From the NCBI RefSeq assembly GCF_000208925.1, contig NW_001915030.1, positions 1 to 35,581 on the forward strand: a DNA stretch of 35,581 nt, read 5' to 3'. A program made the position numbers and the translations under genes. Source of the DNA: Entamoeba histolytica HM-1:IMSS (Eukaryota; Evosea; Mastigamoebida; Endamoebidae). Of this stretch, positions 1 to 8,751 are shown piece after piece. How positions within the stretch are numbered: the stretch's first letter is position 1; every line of letters starts with the position of its first letter. The notes beneath the pieces were generated by a model, which ran no database searches, was not told the origin of the DNA, and worked only from the letters and a program-made list of their open reading frames with translations.

Positions 1-1789
1 AAATATGTAAAATTATTTATTCATTTTTTAATTCAATCATAACATTACAAATTTATTTTTATTTAATGATGTTTGTATTTCAAACCAATAAACAAAAACA
101 AACTGATATGTTAAATTATCGATAAATTTATTCATTTATTTTTAAATATTTTCTATTTCTTTTTATTTCAAAAATATATTTTTTATGTAAAAATTAAATA
201 AAAACAACAATAATGTTTATATAACATTCGATAAAATATTTTGTTGTTTTTCATTTAAATAAAATATAATGTGAGGAATATTTAAAAAAATGTAGAATTG
301 TAGTTATTTATTTCAAATGAAAATGAAATGTTTTTTAACAATAAATAAATAACATTCTTCAAATTGATAAATAAATAATTGACATGTTTAGTTGTTATTT
401 AAAACGACTATCAACTAACAACAATCAATAAATATTAAATAAATTAAATTATTTATCATTTGAAATACAAGTAATGAAAAGTACATTTTGTAAATTCAAA
501 ATGAAGAAGAATGTTTTTAAAGAAAATAATACCGCAAAATCAGAAACTAAATAAACAAAATGAATATAATGAGAAAGTGATAAATGAGATATATTTATTA
601 TTATATCTGTGTTACAAGACACAGAAGAATGTATATGAATAAATAGTGTTAATTATATTAAAAAAGAATAAAAAGAAATTTAAATAATTAATATTGTTTT
701 GAATTTCAACCAAGGTTTTCATAAGATAATAAAACAATGGATAAAATAATACAGAATATTTTCCAATATTAGACATTTAGAGATATGTTTGTATCGTGTT
801 GATCAAATGTTGTTGCTATATCCATAAAGAAGTTCATGAAGAAAAGAAGTAAACAAAATAGATATCAACAACAATTATTGGAAGTTTTTAATGGAATAAC
901 CGAAAAATATTCATTTTTAATGTAATTTGATGAATCAAAGGGTTTATCTTGTTATGATAATACATAATCAGAAAATGAAATTTTAATGATATTGATATGG
1001 ATAATATTATTAACACTAATTAATGTAGAAGAAGTGCAAAAAGAGATATTGATTATCAGAGTATTACTGAAGAAAAAGATAGAAAAGAATAAAACAATAA
1101 ACAAGAAAAGGAATAACCAAATAAATAAAAATAAAGAAATACAAGAATGAAATATATAGAAGAAATTAATTATTGTGATTTGGAAATTGAAAGAACTGAA
1201 ATTAAATAATTTATTCTTTTTAAAAAATCAACAAGAAGAATAAGAAAGAAATAAAACAATGAAATAAATAGAAAACAAAATTACCAAAATATTTATGTTT
1301 ATAAAAGAAGATATTGAATTTATTGAACATGAAGAACTAGAAAATATTTTATCAGTACTATTCATCATAAAGAAGAAATAATTAAAAAGATAATAAATAT
1401 GTATAATGATTGAACATCATTAGAAAGATTATATGATTGTATTTCTACTGTATGTTTGATGAAATAATTTAAAAATATTAAATAAATTAAATGAATTTTT
1501 ATTTAAATTTATTTTGAATAATTTAATATAAAATATAATATTTTATGTTTTATATGAATATTATTTTAAAGAGTATGAATAATAAATTAAATAATTAATT
1601 AATTTATGAAATATGAATGTTAAATAATATTTTATTCATTGAAACATTGATTATTTATCATTCTTTTTATTTCATTTTGTTTAAATTACATTATTCTCAT
1701 TATTATTCATTTCATTAATTTATTAATATTTATTTGAAAGTACAACAAAGAATTATTCTTTCATTTTTATTTTCTTCATTTGTTATTAG
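1..1789. other. AT-rich, gene-poor left flank
   Basis: Very AT-rich sequence with no intact gene. Most of 1-700 and 1490-1780 is simple A/T sequence with many ATAAATAA/TTTATT runs. The middle (about 780-1480) has a less simple composition and is listed separately as a possible decayed gene. I saw no tRNA or rRNA-like segment. Confidence 0.7.
780..1480 (+). pseudogene. possible decayed protein-coding relic, family unknown
   Basis: Several short plus-strand stretches read like protein but are cut by stops and frame changes. One near 1315-1380 reads EFIEHEELENILSVLFI, and the next frame just downstream, separated by a stop, reads TSLERLYDCISTVC. The stretch is A/G-rich like real Entamoeba coding sequence, unlike the flanking A/T runs. 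No family is recognised. It may instead be part of a repeat element, or chance. Confidence 0.25.
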
Positions 1790-2345
1790 TAACTGGAAAA
1801 CACCATGAATAGACACTATATATGGGTATTATTGGAAAAGGATGTCATCATCAAGAGAAATCATTCTCAATATCTTTAATGAATGGTTGAACTTCAATCA
1901 ATACATCCCATTAGACATGATAAGTGGAAGAACTTTATTAATCCACAAAGGAGGAGATAGGAATGATGTCACTAATTATTGTCCTATCAGTTGTATAAAT
2001 GTAATTATGAAAGTATTTACATCAATATTAAAAGAAAAGATTCACAGAAGACTTAACATGAATAATGAATCATTTAAAATTAGTAGCAACCAACTGGGAT
2101 GTAAATTACAATCTTTAGCTGCTAAAGAATGAATAATTAATAGTTATATGATGAAGCAGCAGAAAGAAGAGAAATACCCAAAATATGATGAGTCATATTA
2201 TGACATCAAGAAAGCATATGACACAGTAAACCACGAATGGGTAATTGAATCATTAAAGTATTTTAATGTAGATGGAGTCATCATTGACATTATTGAAAGT
2301 ATAATGACTAGATTGAAGATATTCATCGGTTATAAATATAATGAA
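1790..2345 (+). pseudogene. Non-LTR retrotransposon (LINE) reverse transcriptase fragment, broken
   Basis: Fragment of a LINE-type reverse transcriptase in at least two frames. The first part (from about 1790, best open from 1842 to 2132) carries the typical line of non-LTR RTs, RTLLIHKGGDRNDVTNYCPI, followed by SCINVIMKVFTSIL. The second part (2148-2345), in another frame, carries motif A as YYDIKKAYDTVNHEW, whose Asp would be catalytic. An in-frame TGA lies at 1806-1808 and a stop plus frame change at about 2130-2148. The palm motif with YxDD, the endonuclease and the 3' end are missing, so the copy is truncated on both sides. The text is of the kind seen in the R2/R4-like LINEs of Entamoeba (EhLINE family). 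It cannot be mobile. Confidence 0.8.
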
Positions 2346-2413
2346 TAACTATTATGGGGTACGAAAATTAGCAAAGAAAAAATGCATCTAAATAATTTAC
2401 AAAAAAGAAAAAA

Positions 2414-2433
2414 GATGCAAAATAATTTGCATC
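2414..2433. repeat. Perfect short inverted repeat GATGCAAA/TTTGCATC
   Basis: Eight-base arms, GATGCAAA and TTTGCATC, flank a four-base spacer (ATAA). A related ATGCATCTAAATAATTTAC lies just upstream at about 2380. The same word recurs at the other end of the window (about 35313, 35371 and 35402), which suggests it belongs to a dispersed repeat. Confidence 0.5.
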
Positions 2434-3139
2434 CATAGAATTTTCCATTTATTATATTTTGCTCCTAAAATAAATAATAATAAAATAAATAAAAGTATGA
2501 TAAATACAGAATATATAAATATTTATGTTTATATTTTATAATCATTTATATTCAACTTGTATGAAATATTAATGAAATAAATGATTTGATTAATCATAAT
2601 TAATTATTTTTTATTCTTTTATTTATATGTTATTTATCTATCGTATTTTTATATTTATTTCTCTGTTTATAATATGTATATCATTGTATTCTTATTATCT
2701 ATATATTATTATATTATTCTTATTTTAATTTTTTTAATGTTTATATTATTTAGATTTTCTTATTGTTATTCTTTTCTATTTAGATGTATTTGTTTATTCA
2801 TCTTTATCATTTTTATATTATTATCATTTATATCTATTTTCATTTTATATTTATTCTCTTTTGTTTTATATTAATATTAATTTTATCTTTTATACTTTGA
2901 TTTTATTATTATATCATTTATTATCATTTCTCATTTTATTTATCATTTATTCTTATTATTCTTTTGTTTTTTCTTTATTCTATATCATATATTCATATCA
3001 TTTTCATTTATATTTTATCACTTATTATATGTTATAATAACATAACACATATTATTGAATATATAATAAACATCATAATGAAATTATACATATAAATAAT
3101 AAACATAAAAAAGAGTAAAATATTTTCAACAATAAAACA

Positions 3140-3395
3140 ATACTAATTATTTTACATCATTAAATTAGACACTTTTTATTGAATATTTCTAATTTTTACA
3201 ATAAAAATACACTTTTTATTTCTTCTTTTCTTCTTTTATTATCTCTTTTCTTTTATTACTCTTTATCTTCTTTCTTTTTATCTTCTTCTACTTCTTACTT
3301 TTATTCTTTCTTCATTTTTCTACTTCATACTTTCATTTTATTCTTTTATATCTTTCTTTCCCTTCCTTTTTTATATTATTCGTTTTTTTTTTCTT
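3140..3395 (+). repeat. Dispersed repeat, copy 1 (inverted copy at 35125-35400)
   Basis: The plus strand here matches the minus strand of 35125-35400. The best block, 3228-3281 against 35291-35238, is 54 bases with three mismatches by eye. Similarity extends both ways with small gaps: TTTTACATCATTAA here against TTTTGCATCATTAA there, and ACACTTTTTATTG against GCGCTTTTTTTATTG. Pyrimidine bias alone does not explain the ordered match. Confidence 0.65.
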
Positions 3396-4143
3396 AGCTA
3401 TAAAGAAGAAATGAAGAGATAAAACAAACACAAAATAATGATGAGATGAAAGTCACAACAAGAACAAACAGAAAAAGAAATAACATACAACAAGAAGAAT
3501 AATACAATTAATATCAACACAACAACAATACAAAGAAAATAATAAAGAAAGAAACAGAGAAACAGAAAATACAGTGACAATAAATACATAACAACGATAA
3601 GAAGAAAGAATAATAAAATGAAGAAAATACATGAATAAAAAATAGACAAACAAAGAAGAAATAAACATAAAGCAACAATAAATAATAAATAGAATAACAA
3701 ATGAAGATGATATGATTCTCTAAATATGATATAATAAAATGTTAATAAGAAAATAAGAAAAGAATGAAGAAAAAGTACAATAAAAGATGAGACAATACAA
3801 TGATAGAATAGTCATATGAATAACTTCAATAAACATTATAAATAATACAAAGAACATTAGAGTAATTAAGACATAAAAAGAAACAAGATAAAAAAAAAAC
3901 AACAAATTTTAATTCTAAACATGATAAAAATCATTGGACATTGATTCTATCATAATTTAACATAATCAATTGAAATAATTGATGACAATGAATGGATTGA
4001 TTTTCTCAAAATAAGAGAAAATTATTCTATTTATATTTAATTAAAGACTTTTTTATTTCAATTATTTAAGAAATTATGAAATACTTGAAAATCATATTGT
4101 AAATTAATTTTTCTTTTCAATTAAATAGCCTTTTTATGTATTA

Positions 4144-5769
4144 TTATAAGGTTCCTTCTTTGTCGTCTATTCTTTCATCAGGATTTGGATCATAATATTT
4201 ATCTAAAGTTTCATTTGAAATTCTTTTCAACATATCACGTGGGAAAGTTCTTAATAATGACCATGCAAGATCAAGTGATTGGAAAATATCACGTGATTCA
4301 TAATAGTCTTGTGAAATAAACTTTTGTTCAAATTTATCAAGAAACTCTAATGCTAATTTATCTTCCATTGAAAGTGCTTCTTCACCAACTACTGCTTTAA
4401 TTGATTGTGCGTCTTTACCAATAGCATAATTAGCATATAACTGATTTGATACTTCTGAATGATCTTCACGAGTCATACCTTCTCCAATAGCTGACTTCAT
4501 TAATCTACTTAATGATGGTAAGACATTAATTGGTGGATAAATTTGTCTATTATGCATATTTCTATCAACATAAATTTGTCCTTCAGTAATATAACCAGTA
4601 AGATCTGGAATTGGATGAGTAATATCATCATTTGGCATAGTTAAAATTGGGATTTGGGTAATAGATCCAACTCGTCCATTAACACGACCTGCTCTTTCAT
4701 AAATCGATGCAAGATCTGTATACATGTAACCTGGATATCCTCTACGACCTGGAACTTCTTCTCTAGCAGCTGAAACTTCACGAAGTGCATCAGCATAGGA
4801 TGACATATCAGTTAAAATAACAAGAACATGCATATCACAGGTATAAGCAAAATACTCTGCAGTGGTTAATGCAAGACGAGGTGTAACAATTCTTTCAATA
4901 GTTGGATGATTGGCAAGATTTAAGAATAATGTAACTCTTTCCATAGAACCATTTTCTTCGAAGTCTTGTCTAAAGAATCGTGCTGTTTCCATATTGACAC
5001 CCATAGCTGCAAAAACAATAGCAAAATTATCTTCATGATTATCAACAACACCAAGTCCTTTGTGTTTAACAAGACCTGCTTGTCTACAAATTTGAGCTGC
5101 AATTTCATTATGTGGTAATCCAGCAGCTGAGAAAATTGGTATTTTTTGTCCTCTGGCAATAGAATTCATAACATCAATTGCAGAAATACCTGTTTGAATC
5201 ATTTCTTCTGGATATACTCTATTTGCTGGGTTGATTGGTTGTCCATTAATGTCAAGATAATCTTCTGCAATAACATTAGGTCCTTTATCAACTGGTTTAC
5301 CAGATCCATTGAAAACTCTACCAAGCATATCTTCTGAAACTGGAATTGTCAAAACATCCCCTGTAAATTCACATCTTGTATAACGTGCATCAATACCTGA
5401 AGTTCCTTCAAACACTTGTACAACAGCTTTATTCCCAGTAACTTCTAACACTTGTCCTTTACGAATACTTCCATCTCCTAATTTAATATTTACAATTTCA
5501 CTATACTTTGGTCCTTTAATGTTATCAAGAATAACTAATGGTCCATTAACACTAGTTACTGTTCTATAATCTACATATTAATATCTTTTATTGTTTGTAT
5601 TTCTTTTTTATAACAAAGTAGGAGTAGTATTATTTATTTCATTTTGTAAATAACAAATTGTGCTTATTATTACAACTTCTTCTTAACTTGAAAAAAAAAA
5701 CAAACCAAGTACAGGATTAACAATATAATCACGAGTCACTGCAGCAGCGTTAATTTTGAAAGCTTCCAT
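4144..5769 (-). CDS. V-type proton ATPase subunit B (two exons)
   Basis: B subunit of the V1 sector of the vacuolar proton pump, which acidifies endosomes, phagosomes and lysosomes. It is the non-catalytic nucleotide-binding subunit alternating with A. Exons are 5769-5706 and 5570-4144; the 135-base intron (5705-5571) starts GTTTG and ends TAG. The spliced product is 496 residues, the usual length. The first exon encodes [20 protein letters not shown], and the junction restores a [20 protein letters not shown] N terminus. The degenerate P-loop typical of B subunits is present ([10 protein letters not shown], about residue 168), as is the alpha/beta ATPase signature [10 protein letters not shown]. 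Very strong family match. The small first exon is easily missed by ORF prediction. Confidence 0.97.
5571..5705 (-). other. Intron of the V-ATPase B gene
   Basis: Begins GTTTG directly after the 64-nt first exon and ends ATGTAG. It is 135 bases long and very A/T-rich. Removing it joins the frame to the conserved DYRTVTS segment, so the boundaries are well supported. Confidence 0.9.
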
Positions 5770-6449
5770 TTCAATTGAAAATATAAGATTTCTTTCAACT
5801 CAAAAATCTTTCCCACAAAAAAAAAATATTTTAAGAATTTCATTCTTCTTTTTTGTGTTAACAAAAACCCTTTTTCTTGTTTTTTTCGGTTTTTTGTTCA
5901 TCAAACAAAAATCAACTCTTATATTTTTATTACTTTTAACTATCTCATTATAATTTCATTTTTTGTTTGTCTTTTTATCATAAAATTAAAAAGTCTTAAT
6001 ACAATAACATTTACTTAAAAATACAATTTTGTTTTATATAACTTAATTAAAAACAAATTAGTTTTGTATATCTGAACTTGGTTGGTGAAACAGAGCAGGA
6101 ATGGAAACTATTTACAAACCCAGTTAGACAAACCAAAATTAAAGGCGTAGGGAAACCAGGCTTCATACAAAAATAAGGGGATAAGAAGAAGAGGGATGAA
6201 CTATAAACAATTAACTAATGGACTAATTCTGTGTATGATTAATAATAAATTTATTAAATTACTTTTGAAAGAAATACAAAAACAAAAGTTTTTTGAGTAA
6301 CACACTTCTCGGTGTGAAGAAACGTCCAGAAAAAGTTATGGATGAGAAAAAAAGCATCTACCAATTTCGAATAACATCTTTTTTATTTGTATGGCGCTTA
6401 AACTTAAAAAGCTGAAACAAATCAGAATTATATAATTTATTCACAGGTT
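5770..6449. other. Intergenic region between divergent genes, with a GC-richer island
   Basis: The divergent interval between V-ATPase B (-) and the phosphodiesterase gene (+). 5770-6060 is A/T-rich. 6062-6180 is distinctly richer in G+C (lines 6061 and 6121 contain 22 and 24 G/C of 60, against about 13 in a typical coding line here) and has an open frame, described separately. A GAAC-like promoter word, GATGAACT, lies at 6195-6202, but it is about 250 bases from the annotated ATG, far for Entamoeba. Confidence 0.55.
6046..6177 (+). other. GC-richer island with an open frame; possible exon relic or SINE
   Basis: The plus strand reads a coding-like stretch (SFVYLNLVGETEQEWKLF, then NPVRQTKIKGVGKPGFIQK) that ends at TAA, with no ATG at its start. 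I do not recognise a family. It could be a decayed exon, a SINE copy (Entamoeba SINEs are GC-richer than intergenic DNA), or a non-coding RNA. I compared it with SRP RNA and found the conserved words in the wrong order. Confidence 0.3.
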
Positions 6450-7934
6450 ATGAGTGATTGGTCACCATGTTTACTAAAAGGATGGGAATTACGACTTTGG
6501 TTTGGGGATGTTACTGAATCTGGATATTCAAATATTCAGTTAGACAATACCAAAGAGCCTTTTGAAATAGAAGTTCTTTCTGAGAAAGGGTGTGTGAATA
6601 ATGAAAGAAATCATATTCAAGTTCGGGCAAATGAAAAGACAGATTTTAATCTTGAGATTAAATTATTAACAACAAAAGAAAAAGTCCTTATTGGGAGTGT
6701 TGTCTTTATTACTGAAGAGTTTGTCAACTACGGACATTTATTTAGACCCATTGTGTTTGAAGGAAAAAAGGTAGGAAAATTAGAAGTTGGATATATTTTG
6801 TTTAATGCTTTTAAAAATGAGATTGACAAACCTATTCACATAGACTTAAAGAATAAGATCATTGGTCATAGAGGATTTGGTGCTACAAACAGAAATATTA
6901 TAAAAAATTCTGTTGTTATTGAAAATACTTTAAATGCATTTTTTACTTCTTCTAGACATCATACTGACTTTGTTGAATTCGATGTTCAACTAACTCTGGA
7001 TAAGATTCCTATAATTCATCACGACTTTTGGCTTCAATTAAAAACTACAGATTTTCTAGGACATCCCCAAGTGATTAGAGTTCCAGTTAACAAATTAACG
7101 TATGAACAAATTAGAAAATTACAACCAATTGTACTTGATCATAATTATTATGAAAATTTCTTAAAAAGCCATAAAATTTCTCTTCACACATCAACAACAC
7201 ACCCAATTTCAGTTGATGACTCTACTTTTGTTGATCGTTTAAAAAAACAAGATGAATTAGAATTAGCTGTTGCTCAATTACTTCAAGTTGATCCAAATTC
7301 TTCCATTTATGAGTTTAAAGAATTTGATGAAGAGGGAATGATTAAATCAGAGAAAAGTAGTAGAAAAGTATCAGAGTTTCAGTCTAATTTCCCAACTCTA
7401 GCTGAATTACTTCAAATGATTCCTGAAGAAATAGGGTTTGACATTGAAATTAAGTATTGGAACTGTCCAGAAGAAGGAAGAATTCTTGGTTATATGGAAC
7501 GAAATGAATATTTAAATAGAATTCTTCAAGATATTTTTACATATGGAAAGAATAGAAAAATATTTTTCTCTTCATTTGACCCTGATACTGTTGTTTTGTT
7601 AAATAAAAAACAGATGAAATATCCTATTCTTTTCTTAACCGAAGGGATGTTTGATAATCGCATTGTTGATACAAGAAGACATTCATTAATCAATGCAATT
7701 AATTTTGCTCTTAGACATCAAATTATGGGTATAGTTTGTAACGCAAAGGCTGTACTTAAAGAACCACAACTTGTAGAATTTGCACATGAAAAAGGGCTTA
7801 TTGTTATTACTTATGGAGATGAAAATGATGATTTAGAAATTGCAAAGAAAGAGTATTCAATTGGAGTTGATTCCTTGTGCACTAATAGAGTTGTTGATGT
7901 TGGACTTCAAATCACTAAAACAAAGTTAAATTAA
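6450..7934 (+). CDS. Glycerophosphodiester phosphodiesterase family protein (GDE1/GPCPD1 type)
   Basis: Predicted to hydrolyse glycerophosphodiesters such as glycerophosphocholine to glycerol-3-phosphate and an alcohol. 494 residues with no signal peptide, so probably cytosolic. Residues about 1-130 form a beta-rich N-terminal region ending in VGKLEVGYILFNAF, as found before the catalytic domain in GDE1/GPCPD1 proteins. The GDPD domain follows: HRG at 140-142, ENT at about 160, EFD at 176-178, the HHD catalytic motif at 190-192, and EIK at 333-335, all in the expected order. The region between about 215 and 320 is an insertion relative to small bacterial GDPDs. I see no carbohydrate-binding CBM20 domain, which many relatives carry upstream; it may be absent or lie in an unrecognised upstream exon. 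Confidence 0.9.
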   Translation: MSDWSPCLLKGWELRLWFGDVTESGYSNIQLDNTKEPFEIEVLSEKGCVNNERNHIQVRANEKTDFNLEIKLLTTKEKVLIGSVVFITEEFVNYGHLFRPIVFEGKKVGKLEVGYILFNAFKNEIDKPIHIDLKNKIIGHRGFGATNRNIIKNSVVIENTLNAFFTSSRHHTDFVEFDVQLTLDKIPIIHHDFWLQLKTTDFLGHPQVIRVPVNKLTYEQIRKLQPIVLDHNYYENFLKSHKISLHTSTTHPISVDDSTFVDRLKKQDELELAVAQLLQVDPNSSIYEFKEFDEEGMIKSEKSSRKVSEFQSNFPTLAELLQMIPEEIGFDIEIKYWNCPEEGRILGYMERNEYLNRILQDIFTYGKNRKIFFSSFDPDTVVLLNKKQMKYPILFLTEGMFDNRIVDTRRHSLINAINFALRHQIMGIVCNAKAVLKEPQLVEFAHEKGLIVITYGDENDDLEIAKKEYSIGVDSLCTNRVVDVGLQITKTKLN

Positions 7935-8751
7935 TTTTTGTTCTTTAAAACTATGCTCTTCTTGTTCATTTTATTGTTTATTGTCTTAATACACTCTAAA
8001 TATCTAAACAAAAAAAATTATTATTTTTAAAAGATTTGTGTTAATTATTATATATTTTATAAAATGGTATTATTTCTTTTAAAACGACACATACTTTTCA
8101 ATCGTCTAATTGTTTTTATAACTTCAATTATTATTTCACAACAGAAACTGAATTAATACAACGTTTTACAAACATTAATCATTTATTTTATTTTCATTAG
8201 TCCTATTCATAAATAGTTATAGTTATAAAGGATAATTCATATGTATGAATTATCAGTAAGAAATTTTTTAAGATATCTCCAGTATTAAAAGAAAAAAAAA
8301 ATAAAAAACAATAATACAGTTATACATGTCGTATCGTTTTAAGGATTTAAAGATACTATTAAAACTAAAATTATTCTTTTCGTATCAAAAATATTACTTA
8401 AAGAAAATAAATTAGAAGAAATAGACTGAATAGTTTATGTTTAAATGTTTATTCTTCTTTTGAAAAATATTTTATTTAACAACAGGAAGTAATGTGAGTT
8501 AGTCAAGAAAAAAATTCTTTCAATGAAATTATTCTGATAAAAAAGTTATTAACCAATAATTATTTTATACAAATCTGTTTGTTCCTCATGATAATACTTT
8601 TGTTAAATTAAATTTATCAATAGTATTAGTTTATTTTCTTGACAAATGTAAGGTATAAATTCTTTTAAAGAACTTGACATAATTTACTATACAAATAGAA
8701 TTAGAAATAAACTAATTTTTAATAAATTAAAAATAGAAAAAAGATAAATGA
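7935..8751. other. AT-rich convergent intergenic region
   Basis: Lies between two converging genes and should hold both 3' ends. No open frame or RNA gene is recognisable. It contains a perfect 10-base inverted repeat at 8231-8254. Confidence 0.6.
8231..8254. repeat. Perfect inverted repeat, 10-base arms
   Basis: GATAATTCAT and ATGAATTATC flank the four bases ATGT. As RNA this would form a weak A/U-rich hairpin. It is about 300 bases beyond the nearest 3' end, so a role in termination is doubtful. Confidence 0.4.

Larger units (their letters stand above)
2349..4143. other. Gene-free repeat-rich stretch with strand-asymmetric composition
   Basis: About 2640-3395 is strongly pyrimidine-rich on the plus strand (TTTATTCTTATT-type words). 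From about 3400 to 3900 the plus strand is strongly purine-rich (AAGAAGAAATGAAGAG-type words). Open frames here translate to runs of Phe, Leu, Ser, Ile and Tyr and are composition artefacts. I see no credible gene. The last 180 bases before 4144 are ordinary A/T-rich sequence and would hold the 3' end of the V-ATPase gene. Confidence 0.65.

Noticed and set aside
2674..3397. Plus-strand hydrophobic ORFs that look like membrane proteins
   Set aside because: They consist of Phe, Leu, Ile, Ser and Tyr runs produced by pyrimidine-rich DNA, and lie in a repeat.
3398..3905. Minus-strand hydrophobic ORFs
   Set aside because: Same composition effect on the opposite strand of a purine-rich tract; overlapping frames are equally open.
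6062..6180. SRP (7SL) RNA, suggested by GAGCAGG and GGAAAC words
   Set aside because: In SRP RNA helix 8 GGAAAC precedes the GGAGCAGG-like strand; here the order is reversed and pairing does not fit.
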